The notes under the pieces were generated by a model, which was not told the DNA's origin, did not search any database, and worked only from the letters and a program-made list of their open reading frames with translations. DNA of 38,010 nt from SAR324 cluster bacterium (GTDB taxonomy: Bacteria; SAR324; XYD2-FULL-50-16). A program made the translations under genes and the position numbers. Of the stretch, positions 1-8,328 are shown piece after piece. The first letter of the stretch is position 1. Every line of letters starts with the position of its first letter. Location of the stretch: assembly GCA_028280735.1 (NCBI GenBank), contig JANQLH010000287.1:1-38010 (forward strand), read 5' to 3'.

Positions 1-194
1 AAACAGAGCGAACAGATGCAACAAACTACAAGACAAAAGAGGAATTAAGGGCTGATGTCATTGAGTACATCGAAATGTTCTATAATAGCCAAAGATTGCA
101 TTCAACTAATGATTATAAAAGTCCAAATAAAATTGAAAGTGACTATTTTTCAAAATTAGCTTAACTTTGTGTCCATTTTTACTGGACCACTTCA
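1..194 (+). mobile_element. IS3-family insertion sequence, right end only
   Basis: The window opens inside an insertion sequence. Seen: the last codons of an IS3-type transposase end at 164, followed at 165-194 by a terminal sequence whose reverse complement starts TGAAGTGGTCCAGTAAAAAT, a plausible IS3-family inverted repeat beginning with TG. The left part of the element lies outside the window, so neither target duplication nor intactness can be judged. Confidence 0.8.
3..164 (+). CDS. IS3-family transposase (OrfB, DDE integrase core), C-terminal end
   Basis: This is the last 53 residues of a transposase that begins upstream of the window. The reading frame starting at base 3 contains the motif IEMFYNSQRLHST, typical of the C-terminal end of IS3/IS150-group OrfB proteins (rve_3 integrase core), which catalyse excision and insertion of the element. 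The third catalytic acidic residue of the DDE triad would normally lie just upstream, beyond the window. The frame closes with TAA directly before the inverted repeat, as expected for an undamaged 3' end. Whether the element is active cannot be told from this part. Confidence 0.85.
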   Translation, partial: TERTDATNYKTKEELRADVIEYIEMFYNSQRLHSTNDYKSPNKIESDYFSKLA

Positions 195-240
195 ATAAGA
201 ACTCTGAAGGAGTTCATTATGAGTTTTCCGCAAACTTCTT

Positions 241-343
241 TAATGAACGCCTTCAGCGTTCTTAAACCGAGGTGTTATCTGACCTATGGTGGCGCTCGCA
301 AGCTCGCTGACCATAGGCTAATCTAATGAACGCTTTCAGCGTT
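241..343. repeat. Hairpin cluster with a duplicated small palindrome
   Basis: Seen: TAATGAACGCCTTCAGCGTT at 241-260 recurs at 324-343 with one change, and each copy folds (AACGC/GCGTT). Between them CCTATGGT (283-290) pairs with ACCATAGG (310-317) around a GC-rich loop. These look like intergenic palindromic repeats or part of a small non-autonomous element. No gene is visible in this stretch. Confidence 0.5.
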
Positions 344-426
344 AAGTGCAATTCATTGTTGTTTTATCGGAAAACACCTTAACGTTTATGGGGTCGAGCC
401 CGGAGTGACAAATGTAACGTTCAGAT

Positions 427-554
427 TTGTAGGATGGGTAACTCTGTTACCCATCATGTTTTTGTAGCTTGCCCAGGCCCTCGCAGTTCCGGCTATGTCC
501 CGCTGTCAATAGAGTTGGTGGGTTCGTCGCGTTGCTCCTTAACCCACCCTACAA
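427..554. repeat. Short inverted-repeat element (GTAGGGTGGGTTA type)
   Basis: The left end TTGTAGGATGGGTAAC and the right end AACCCACCCTACAA are near-perfect inverted copies, enclosing about 128 bp. Nested inside the left end is a second hairpin (GGGTAAC/GTTACCC, 436-452). Similar GTAGGGTGGG-ended repeats are common MITE-like sequences in many bacteria. No coding capacity is seen. It lies between the IS end and the 3' end of the tail operon and may help end transcription there. Confidence 0.5.
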
Positions 555-613
555 TCCATCTCGATTTTGGAATGGCTGTTGATCAAAAAATAATGGCGGA
601 TCACCATTGTAAT

Positions 614-2560
614 TCACCAATCTGCCACCAGTTCCGGCATTAAAGTCTTTTCCGATTTGTTGTATTCTTCTTTGGCAGCCTTTAATATGTGCTTCATTTC
701 CAGATGTCTGTCCTCGCTGGCAGCATGAAAGGCCGCGTTTACGGCAATACTGCGAATAATTCCCCCCGGAATTTCCAGTCGGGACAGTTTTTCATAATCA
801 AGTCCATTGATTGGTGTTTCTGAAGGAAAAACGCTGCGCCAAATTCCTGCTCTTTCGATTGCCTGGGGAAACGGAAATTGTACGATAAATCGCAGGCGTC
901 GCACAAAGGCATCATCCATGTTGTTTTTGTAATTGGTGGTAAGGACGGATAAACCCTTGTATGACTCCATACGTTGTAACAGGTAACTCACCTCCATATT
1001 GGCATAACGATCTTTGCTGTCGTTAACCTGGCTGCGTTTTCCGAATAGGGCATCGGCTTCATCAAAAAGCAGAATGGCACCGCTGTTTTCAGCCGTACTG
1101 AATATCTGTTCCAGATTTTTCTCTGTTTCGCCGATATATTTACTAACAATTGCCGAGAGATCGATGTGGTAGATATCAAGATCCAGTTCGCTTGCCATCA
1201 CCCTGGCCGCAAGGGTCTTGCCGGTGCCACTCACACCGGCAAACAAGGCACTGATACCAAGCCCAAAAGCAGATTTCTCCGCAAATCCCCATTCCTGGTA
1301 AACACGATGTCTCTGTTTCACTTGATCGACAATGCTGTGTAAGATTTGTAACTGCTCTTCACCTAAAACCAGGGTTTCCCAATTAACGGTCTCTGGAGCG
1401 GGTTCTATGACTTGAGCCAGATTTTTCAGCTTATGGCGGGATTGTTTACGGCACAATGACCAGAGTTTTGAAAAATCGTCTTCCTTTTTGAGTTGTCGTT
1501 CTGTTTGGAACTGGTTACCGATATTGATAATCTGTCGCTCTCCCAAGTCAAATTGATCAAGCAAACGAGGCAATTGTCCGGTCAACTCTTTATCCGCATT
1601 AGGAATTGCGGCTTGCCAGAGGTGTTTTTGCTCATCGTATTTGGGCCGATGAATTTCCACTTTTATTATTTCTCGGTGCAAACCTGTCAATGAGCCGTCT
1701 ACCGAAACAAAACAGGGAGCCGAGAGTCTTTTCAGAAGATAGAGCAAGGGTTTCATTCGCTCCGGATGGTGTCCGTCTATCTCACCATCAAACAAAAAAG
1801 CGCAGTTATATAGAATGGCGTCCCTTTCCATCCGTTTATACAAAGCATGCAGTTCTTTGGTGTCGCGAGAAAGCATTTCAACATCAAATCGGTATAACTG
1901 CAGTCCGATACTTGATACTGCATGGCGGGTAACAATTGTCTTGGCTTCGGGTTCTTTACCATTCAACAAAAAAACCGGTTTGTTAGCTTCGGAAGAGAAA
2001 TGATTCAGGGTGCTGACAAGGTAATCGGACAGAGCTTTATAGGAACCGATCAGCTTGTCTGCCTTGGGCAAAGGAAGTAGATACGGTTCGTGGTGGGGAT
2101 CGCTGACCGGATGTCCGATTAAATAGTTCAATATGGACTGATCCAGGTGTATCGGGCAAACAGTTGGATTTTTCAAATCATCAGGCACGATAATCTGCCA
2201 GTATCGCAGGGTCGATTGAGTATTAAACGGAGCCCAATTGTTCCTGTTAAATAACTGCAGGGCCAGGTCAAAGCTAACCCACGGTTTTGATTTCTCCCTC
2301 CTCATTTTACTGCAGATATCTCCAAATGCCTTATCCAGCTGGACTCCTGCGGTTAATAGAACCAGTTTTCGCTCAAAATCAGAAAGATGAAACAAGTGAC
2401 AAAGGTTTTCAATGGCGGGCGGATTAGTTTGATCAAACTCCGGTTCACTTAAGGGAGTTTCTGTGCCTTGACCAGTGTGATGTTTGATCGCATCAAGTAA
2501 CCGGTCAAGCAGGCTTCTTAAATAACGTTGATTGATAACTTCCCATGATTCCATGATCAT
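614..2560 (-). CDS. AAA+ ATPase of contractile-injection-system type (Afp15/Pvc15-like)
   Basis: Predicted 648-residue ATPase, last gene of the tail operon. Seen (numbering from 2560): an N-terminal helical segment with LSDFERKLVLLTAGVQLD near 59-76; a middle region (about 194-288) that resembles a degenerate ATPase domain without a P-loop; then a complete AAA+ module with Walker A GVSGTGKT (442-449), pore-loop-like SKYIGETEKN (473-482), Walker B ILLFDEADALF with D500/E501, and an arginine pair at 554-555. This layout is that of the AAA+ proteins of extracellular contractile injection systems (Afp15/Pvc15), whose role is thought to be in assembly. It is not a ClpV, which has two active AAA domains. 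The frame is open up to 2605, but ATG at 2560, 4 bases after the gpD stop, is preferred; 2554 is also possible. P2 and R-type pyocins have no such gene. Confidence 0.85.
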   Translation of the reverse strand: MIMESWEVINQRYLRSLLDRLLDAIKHHTGQGTETPLSEPEFDQTNPPAIENLCHLFHLSDFERKLVLLTAGVQLDKAFGDICSKMRREKSKPWVSFDLALQLFNRNNWAPFNTQSTLRYWQIIVPDDLKNPTVCPIHLDQSILNYLIGHPVSDPHHEPYLLPLPKADKLIGSYKALSDYLVSTLNHFSSEANKPVFLLNGKEPEAKTIVTRHAVSSIGLQLYRFDVEMLSRDTKELHALYKRMERDAILYNCAFLFDGEIDGHHPERMKPLLYLLKRLSAPCFVSVDGSLTGLHREIIKVEIHRPKYDEQKHLWQAAIPNADKELTGQLPRLLDQFDLGERQIINIGNQFQTERQLKKEDDFSKLWSLCRKQSRHKLKNLAQVIEPAPETVNWETLVLGEEQLQILHSIVDQVKQRHRVYQEWGFAEKSAFGLGISALFAGVSGTGKTLAARVMASELDLDIYHIDLSAIVSKYIGETEKNLEQIFSTAENSGAILLFDEADALFGKRSQVNDSKDRYANMEVSYLLQRMESYKGLSVLTTNYKNNMDDAFVRRLRFIVQFPFPQAIERAGIWRSVFPSETPINGLDYEKLSRLEIPGGIIRSIAVNAAFHAASEDRHLEMKHILKAAKEEYNKSEKTLMPELVADW

Positions 2561-2564
2561 TCTC

Positions 2565-3566
2565 TTAAGGTTCCCGATAGCATTGCAGGGAAGATTGATA
2601 GCCACTATTGTCCAGGGTATGGGTTACCGATTTTACCAACCATTTTCCATTCACTTCGCTTCGCAGGCCCTTTAAATCGACTGATCCACCGGCAGTGACT
2701 TCGGGATTTCCAACTATAGTTAGACTGACTTCGGCAGTATTGCGGTTCAACTCTTTCAGTTTCGATTTAGCGGCGACTTTAGCTTCGTCTTCGTTACTAA
2801 ACAAGTGCTGTATATAAAAGGTCTGGTCAGATTTTTTCCCTTCAACGACCTGTTTTTGTTCGGCTTTTTGGGTGTCGTACCAGGTAGCAATGGCTCCTTC
2901 GTAAGCTGATCTGTCGGAAAGCTGCGTGCTCCATTGAATAATGTCGTTTGCATTTAAAACAACCGGTTCCAGGGGAGTTCCTGAAGCAGTGACGGCCTGA
3001 CCTTTGGTTAAAAAAAGCACACATTCCCCGGCGGGCTTGGCCATGGCACCATATTTTTCGGCCAGTTTCGTCAGGAAGCTCATGTCGGATTCCCGAAGTT
3101 GGTTTTCAATCACAACCTTGGTCGCACCCAGCTTCTTGCTGACTTGGGGTTTGAGATCATTATCCTTGGCAATTTTTTTTACAATATCACCAAGGGTTGT
3201 ATCGGCCCAGGTTTGGCTGCGTTCATTTAACAGCAGCTTGGGCACTGCCGTAACGGAGAGTGTTTGACCACTGCCGGAACCGTTCAAACTTGCCTGGTCT
3301 ACGTGAAAGACTCCCATCAATATCTTGCGGAGTTCATATCCCATCCAGAGTTTCAGCTTTTTTCCGGTTTTAGGAAGGGTGAACTTTTTGGTACCCAGGC
3401 GCGAACTATCATCAAAACTCAAAGACAGCTGGTCACTTTGGCCTCCGTCGTACAAATTGACACTGACGGAAGTCAGCCGATGCTGAGCCGATATGTCAAT
3501 GGGAACTCCGTCGGCTTCCAGTTTATAACCGGGAGGGCTTATTTTATATGAGGAAGCAGGTAACAT
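2565..3566 (-). CDS. Baseplate hub protein, phage late control D family (P2 gpD-like)
   Basis: This 333-residue protein matches the P2 gpD / phage late control D family (also annotated as the VgrG/Pvc8-like hub), which forms the trimeric central hub linking the tube to the spike. Seen: an N-terminal beta-rich domain (about 1-110) with the family-typical start-up strand region, a middle domain near 115-190 containing SDMSFLTKLAEKYG, and a C-terminal beta-rich part ending around KWLVKSVTHTLD. Only the gp27-like part is present; the spike OB domain is supplied by the separate gpV gene at 14257-15027, as in P2 and unlike fused VgrG or Afp8. It starts 1 base after the gpX stop and is followed by the ATPase start, so translational coupling is likely. 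Confidence 0.88.
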   Translation of the reverse strand: MLPASSYKISPPGYKLEADGVPIDISAQHRLTSVSVNLYDGGQSDQLSLSFDDSSRLGTKKFTLPKTGKKLKLWMGYELRKILMGVFHVDQASLNGSGSGQTLSVTAVPKLLLNERSQTWADTTLGDIVKKIAKDNDLKPQVSKKLGATKVVIENQLRESDMSFLTKLAEKYGAMAKPAGECVLFLTKGQAVTASGTPLEPVVLNANDIIQWSTQLSDRSAYEGAIATWYDTQKAEQKQVVEGKKSDQTFYIQHLFSNEDEAKVAAKSKLKELNRNTAEVSLTIVGNPEVTAGGSVDLKGLRSEVNGKWLVKSVTHTLDNSGYQSSLQCYREP

Positions 3567-3567
3567 T

Positions 3568-3894
3568 TTAATCGTCCCACAATTGAATTATTTCATTGTC
3601 TTCGGCTTCCGGTGACAGGTCCGGTAATGTGATAGTAACTCCGGCTGGAAGTATGGGGCCGTAATCCACCAGTTTTGGGTTAGCGTTTAAAACTTTTTCA
3701 ACAATACCCCTTAGATCGACGGTACTCATCGAGCTTAGAGCCTGGATGCCGTTCATCAGGGCGGTGGAATTTGATTCCAAGGCAAAATTTCCCAATTGTC
3801 TGGCTGCGTCTTCGAGTTTTCTCCGTTGTCCATAGTGCATCCAGCAAATCCAATCGAGCATATCTCCGTCTTTTGTTTTGTAAGTGTCCGGCAT
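3568..3894 (-). CDS. Tail protein X, LysM-like (P2 gpX)
   Basis: A 108-residue protein with the compact N-terminal motif YKTKDGDMLDWICWMHYG (about 5-22) typical of P2 gpX, a LysM-like tail protein thought to staple the baseplate hub region together. The C-terminal end carries a LysM-like PAGVTITLPDL segment near 83-93. It is longer than P2 gpX (67 residues); the extra part lies between these two motifs. It is placed between gpU and gpD exactly as in P2-type tails. Confidence 0.85.
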   Translation of the reverse strand: MPDTYKTKDGDMLDWICWMHYGQRRKLEDAARQLGNFALESNSTALMNGIQALSSMSTVDLRGIVEKVLNANPKLVDYGPILPAGVTITLPDLSPEAEDNEIIQLWDD

Positions 3895-3918
3895 TTTTTG
3901 TTCTTTGTTTCAGATTTC

Positions 3919-4329
3919 CTAATACCTCTTCAAAGACAAACTGAATTCGATTTTCCGTGCTACGCCGTTATCCAGAAATTCCGTATTGGTGTCACTGATG
4001 CTTTCGATAATCCAGAGTCCTATAATCCATCCTGTTGAGCTGATTAAGGGCAATGGAGTTCCCAAACCCGCTGACAACCTCATTAATAGTAAATCGGTGG
4101 AACCTCCGTTGTACTGGGGGTAGATGGTTCCATTGAGATTAATCGTATCTTCCCCCGGGGTTATGTATTGATGGGTGGGGCCCCCGATTCCCTCATGTTT
4201 TAACGTGGGATGACCCAATGGATTTTGCGTAGCCCAGGTATATTGCGTAGTGCGTTGCAACTGGTTATAGGCTGCCTGATCCAGGGTGAATCGGATCGGA
4301 CCAAGCATCATCATAAATGGAGCGGGCAT
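3919..4329 (-). CDS. Tail protein gpU-like (P2 gpU family)
   Basis: A 136-residue protein of the P2 gpU family, a small structural tail protein needed for tail assembly. Seen: opening MMMLGPIRFTLDQAAYNQLQ, then WATQNPLGHPTLKHEGIGGP around 32-51, a family signature, and a C-terminal GLWIIESISDT segment. A strong ribosome-binding site (AAGGAGATTAA) sits just before the ATG. It is separated from the fibre gene by 174 bases, the second-largest gap in the tail operon after the one that holds the inserted element; I see no gene or convincing promoter in that gap. Confidence 0.85.
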   Translation of the reverse strand: MPAPFMMMLGPIRFTLDQAAYNQLQRTTQYTWATQNPLGHPTLKHEGIGGPTHQYITPGEDTINLNGTIYPQYNGGSTDLLLMRLSAGLGTPLPLISSTGWIIGLWIIESISDTNTEFLDNGVARKIEFSLSLKRY

Positions 4330-4503
4330 TTAATCTCCTTAAAATCTGAAAGCATTTCCGGCAGAGTCATAAAAAAAATCAATACCTTAGTTTCTTAGCC
4401 TAAAATAGTGATTTCTGTTTAATTTGTTATATAGATACGCAGGGTTTCGAGCTTCACAGTCGCAAATCAAGCTCCGGATTGTACTGTCAGTGGCTTAAAA
4501 AGC

Positions 4504-6339
4504 TTATCCGGCAAATCCTTTCCACATCAAAATTCTGATATAACCCGAATTAAAGTATTCATTTGACTCCCGGCCGTGCCAGATGTGATGTCCGGGTCGA
4601 AGAAGTTTGATGATAGTCGTAGTGAGCCTGCGGCAACTAAATCCTGCCCGTTCGTTATCTGAATTATGAAAACAGTCACCGAGAAAAGAGATTATTCTGA
4701 TGTCCTTTTTGTCTTTGAGTGACTTTCCGTTGTTTTTTCCGTCGGACTTTGCGAATAGCTGGACGATGGCCGGATACGTTTTTAAATTGTGCTTGAAAGT
4801 ATACTCTTTATTTCCCTTGGTATCGGTTATATGATGCCAATTACTGTCGTAGTCGGGTTTGAGACCATCCGTAATGTTTACCTGTCCCCTGATGGTCATT
4901 CCGCCTTCTGCCCACATATCGATTTTGCGGCTATTAGAGGATTTATCGGAAGACATACCGACTATATTCAGTGAGTTGGATACATGGAGTCCCGCACTTA
5001 TGTGAGCGGAATGAGCATATTTTCCGGAATTGTGACCGCCGAAAAGAATACTGTTTGCCGTAATATGCATATCGGCATCAGGGTCCTCTTCTTTTCCTTC
5101 TTTATTGGCGATGGTAAGTGTGGACTTGGGTTCCTTGGTGCCAATACCCAAATTACCTTCACTCAAAACCATTTGCACTACTCCGCGTTTTCCCGGTGTT
5201 AATTCTTCATCAGTATGGACACCTCGGGCGTACCACGCGAAATTTTTTTCACTGCGAAAATATTGGGTACCTTTCTGGATACCTATCCCATAATCGGCTT
5301 TCCTGAGGTTGATCATCTGGACGCCGGAAGCCTTGAAATTAACAGAACCGTTAATTGCCAAATCTTGCACGGTTTCGGAATCCTCACCGGGTTTTTTTGT
5401 GGATGATCGATTGAATGCTTTTAGTGTTGCTTTCAAACCGGCCGGGGTAACTGCTTTGTCATCAATGTCTCCGGCCAGGGCTTCGTCGCTATCTGCCAGT
5501 TGATTGATTAATGCCGCCTGCATGTCGCCGGGATTGACGGCCTGCTCATCCAAGACCGAACTCAAGGTCAAAGGCGAAACATATTTATCATTGGCCTCCC
5601 CGGCTAAAGCTTCATCTGAAGATGCCAGCCTTGAGTTCAATGTTAGTTTTAATCCTCGGGGTGTGACGACCTGTTCAGAGCTTTTGCCTTTCATGGTCGC
5701 TTGCGGGTCTGCATATCTATCCGCGAATGCATTGGTAATGGCGGATTTTACACCTAGCGGAGTCACCGCAAGGTTATCTGCTTCGCCGGATACAACATCC
5801 GATTCTTCGGCCAGTCTTACGAGCCCCGCCATCTCTTTGTTAGCTGAACGAATATGAAGATAGGAGTTACCGTCAAACTTATAATCCTCTTCACTCATGT
5901 CGGGCAGCAAGAGGTCGAATGCCAATAAAAGTTCGGTTCCGGGCTCTTTAGTCATCAACGCTTTTTGATCGTCTCCCGGTTTTGTTGCATAAACAGCAAA
6001 CAACAATGGTTCACCGCTTTCCATTCCTCCTGAGGTGATGGGTTGAAGAAAGAATCCGATTTCATGAATATCGTATGCATTTTCTTCTTCACCATCTTGC
6101 GGCAAGCCGGCTACAGCAGTAATATGAAGACGGTTGGAGTCCTGCACGACAACGCTTTCAATTGCTACACGCTGTAGTTCGTTTTCTAGGCTTGTGATAG
6201 ACGGATCGATATCATACCCGGCTCCATGGGCATTTCCTAATGCGACATGACTAAACCTGTAGTTGCTGGTTGTTGAAAATCCGTTCATCAAGGCCTCTCT
6301 GCCCTGGTTGGTAATGACTGGTGTTAAAGCATTTGACAT
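4504..6339 (-). CDS. Tail fibre protein with phage tail-collar domain (P2 gpH-like)
   Basis: A 611-residue protein. Residues 1-100 match the tail-collar domain (DUF3751) that attaches fibres to the baseplate (NALTPVITNQGREALMNG near the start; IHEIGFFL near 91-98). From about 176 to 303 there are three copies of a unit of the form LA-x-SDEALAG-x-DDK-x-VTP-x-L (VTP/VSP at 192, 225, 254, 298), a repeat style common in phage fibre shafts. The C-terminal third (about 490-611) is a distinct, probably receptor-binding domain ending IRILMWKGFAG. This is the likely determinant of target specificity. No separate fibre chaperone (gpG-like) follows, so the C-terminal part may fold unaided or use a chaperone elsewhere. 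Confidence 0.85.
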   Translation of the reverse strand: MSNALTPVITNQGREALMNGFSTTSNYRFSHVALGNAHGAGYDIDPSITSLENELQRVAIESVVVQDSNRLHITAVAGLPQDGEEENAYDIHEIGFFLQPITSGGMESGEPLLFAVYATKPGDDQKALMTKEPGTELLLAFDLLLPDMSEEDYKFDGNSYLHIRSANKEMAGLVRLAEESDVVSGEADNLAVTPLGVKSAITNAFADRYADPQATMKGKSSEQVVTPRGLKLTLNSRLASSDEALAGEANDKYVSPLTLSSVLDEQAVNPGDMQAALINQLADSDEALAGDIDDKAVTPAGLKATLKAFNRSSTKKPGEDSETVQDLAINGSVNFKASGVQMINLRKADYGIGIQKGTQYFRSEKNFAWYARGVHTDEELTPGKRGVVQMVLSEGNLGIGTKEPKSTLTIANKEGKEEDPDADMHITANSILFGGHNSGKYAHSAHISAGLHVSNSLNIVGMSSDKSSNSRKIDMWAEGGMTIRGQVNITDGLKPDYDSNWHHITDTKGNKEYTFKHNLKTYPAIVQLFAKSDGKNNGKSLKDKKDIRIISFLGDCFHNSDNERAGFSCRRLTTTIIKLLRPGHHIWHGRESNEYFNSGYIRILMWKGFAG

Positions 6340-6363
6340 ATGATTCTCCTTTGATCTGTTGTT

Positions 6364-7323
6364 CTAGCTGTCTTTTTTGGTTTCGAAGTCGGTATTCATG
6401 TTTAAAACAAATTTCAGATACCCGGGTGATCCGGTTTTAGGACCGACGGATTTTGTTGTTTTCATTTTCACGACAGGAAATTGATACTCCAGTTTGTTTG
6501 CCTCGATTGCTCTTGTCTTGCAGCCCAGGGGGAGTGCAGCTTTTGTTTGAAGCTTGGGCAGGGGGTTGGTTGAAAACAAGCTCCTGGGAATTGATCTCAG
6601 TTTTCCCGACCAGGGTTGTTCGTTCCTGAATGTCAGTTTAGGTTTCACTTCCATATAGAAGCGGGCATAAGGAACTGCTCGAATAGAGCTTTGAACCCTC
6701 AGGTGTGATTCCAGTTCAGCTCCTCCCACTGCAAGTGTGTATCGGGTACTGATCGGTTTTACGGCATCAACGGCCTTGCGCAGCTTCTGATACAATTCAG
6801 GCTTTAAAATCCCGCGCCCTCCCAAAACACCTCTTCCGATCAACAACAGGATTTCAAAATCCGGAGATTGCCGGGGCTTGAATCGCTTTGCGCGATTTTC
6901 TGATCCGTTTGGATCGGAATGATCCGTTGGTTTTTCCTGTTCCCACCATTCACGTATCTGGAATGAAGCGTTATATTTTTGAATATCCAGAATGTCTTTT
7001 CGATCCTCCTCATCAGCCAGGGCCAAAGTCCTTCTTATTGCTTGTTCCACCGCGGATCTGGTGCCTTTGTGCTTGTGATCGCGAACACTTTCCGCCACAA
7101 GCTGCCGCTTGAGATCTTGATCCCAATTTTCCTGCCAGGAATCCAACGACAGGGACCAAGCCAACCAGGGTAAAAACCCCCCGGGTATTTTTCGGGCATC
7201 CCATAATTGGCTGATATCGACCAATAGATGATTGATTATTGCCGATTGCCCGGCTAAATCCTTTTCCAGTTTAGTGGCATTTGGAGGTAGTAAATCGTTT
7301 TCCATGGTCTTTGGTAGTTCCAT
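6364..7323 (-). CDS. Tail protein I, baseplate (P2 gpI-like) with long C-terminal extension
   Basis: A predicted 319-residue baseplate wedge protein. The N-terminal ~200 residues match P2 gpI: LPPNATKLEKDLA, then ARKIPGGFLPWLAWSLSLDSW (wall of the family) and KHKGTRSAVEQAIRR. P2 gpI has only 176 residues; here an insert and a C-terminal extension of about 120 residues (rich in basic residues and prolines) are added, perhaps a fibre-attachment region. The frame is open to a TTG at 7341; ATG at 7323 is chosen, although neither has a clear ribosome-binding site. It lies between gpJ and the fibre gene, as in P2. Confidence 0.85.
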   Translation of the reverse strand: MELPKTMENDLLPPNATKLEKDLAGQSAIINHLLVDISQLWDARKIPGGFLPWLAWSLSLDSWQENWDQDLKRQLVAESVRDHKHKGTRSAVEQAIRRTLALADEEDRKDILDIQKYNASFQIREWWEQEKPTDHSDPNGSENRAKRFKPRQSPDFEILLLIGRGVLGGRGILKPELYQKLRKAVDAVKPISTRYTLAVGGAELESHLRVQSSIRAVPYARFYMEVKPKLTFRNEQPWSGKLRSIPRSLFSTNPLPKLQTKAALPLGCKTRAIEANKLEYQFPVVKMKTTKSVGPKTGSPGYLKFVLNMNTDFETKKDS

Positions 7324-7347
7324 TGATTTAATTATAAACAATTGCTT

Positions 7348-8328
7348 TTATTGCCCACTTTGTGTTTGGTTTTCTACGGAGCTTGAGAAAGCAAGTCGTT
7401 TGATCTTTCTGAAAACAAAATGGGACTTTTGATTCAAAGCAAAACTGAGATCAGCAACCGGACGAAGAACAAGGTTAAACCGGGTGTTCAATCCGTCTTT
7501 AATCGGGTTATAAGGGGCACTGTTGTTTCCCAGCACCAAATCGCCTGCAGGTTGAAGCAAGCGAACATGTTCGATGCCTTTGTGATAAAAAACGGAGTGA
7601 AACTCATCTCGTAAAACGTTTTTTCCCAGTCGATGATTACTATCCACGAGCATCTTAATGTCGTCGGCAATAGAACGGGATAATTCTTCGGAATCCACAC
7701 CCGGCTTTACATCCAGCACTGCTTGAATAGAATATTCGACGATTTTGGCCCAACGGACCCGGACATCGTCTGTCACTGAACGGGACCGATCAACTGCTTC
7801 TCTAACTTGTTGCAGAACAGCATCTTCTCCTTCCGATCCATTACCTCTCCCTTGATCTGATAAAACAGTGATTGTGATCTTTTCTGGTTTTAAATCATCA
7901 CTGCTGACACTGATGTCCTTGACATGGGCACTGGCTGATAAAGCCTGAAACAGATAGGTCCCCATACATCCTACCTGGGTCATTGCTTCCAGCGATAATC
8001 GGGATCTGAAACGCAGTCGCTCGTCCGATTCCAGAACCGCTTCAACGGGCGGGCTTGCCTCCGGATCAGCTTCTTTGACGGTGAGACGTTTTATCCCATA
8101 CAAAGAGGCAATATGGTCCAGCTCAATGCCTTTGGCTGTAGCCAGCATAACCGATCTGGCACCGTCGTTGATTGCATTTTTCAGAGCCATGGCTCGTTTC
8201 GCGATAGTCTGACCAAACGCAATGGTAAGATCGGTTTGATATTGATCGCTGTATTCCTTTGGCAGCTTTTGATCCGTTAAATCCGGGAGATACAATCGTG
8301 AAAGATCAATAGCCGGGACCGTACTCAT
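7348..8328 (-). CDS. Baseplate assembly protein J (P2 gpJ-like)
   Basis: A 326-residue member of the baseplate J family, the wedge component that forms the inner baseplate ring (T4 gp6 equivalent). Seen: ATAKGIELDHIASLYGIKRL near 63-82, a long family-typical middle region, LRDEFHSVFYHKGIEHVRLL near 237-256 followed by AGDLVLGNN, closely matching the C-terminal end of P2 gpJ, after which a 55-residue tail follows. Its ATG overlaps the stop of the preceding J-like gene by 4 bases, indicating coupled translation. It is the second of two J-family genes in tandem. Confidence 0.87.
   Translation of the reverse strand: MSTVPAIDLSRLYLPDLTDQKLPKEYSDQYQTDLTIAFGQTIAKRAMALKNAINDGARSVMLATAKGIELDHIASLYGIKRLTVKEADPEASPPVEAVLESDERLRFRSRLSLEAMTQVGCMGTYLFQALSASAHVKDISVSSDDLKPEKITITVLSDQGRGNGSEGEDAVLQQVREAVDRSRSVTDDVRVRWAKIVEYSIQAVLDVKPGVDSEELSRSIADDIKMLVDSNHRLGKNVLRDEFHSVFYHKGIEHVRLLQPAGDLVLGNNSAPYNPIKDGLNTRFNLVLRPVADLSFALNQKSHFVFRKIKRLAFSSSVENQTQSGQ

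Noticed and set aside
2608-5857. Plus-strand open frames over the tail genes (for example 3264-3551 and 5504-5857)
   Set aside because: They lie opposite well-supported minus-strand genes, lack ribosome-binding sites and give low-complexity or unrelated peptides.
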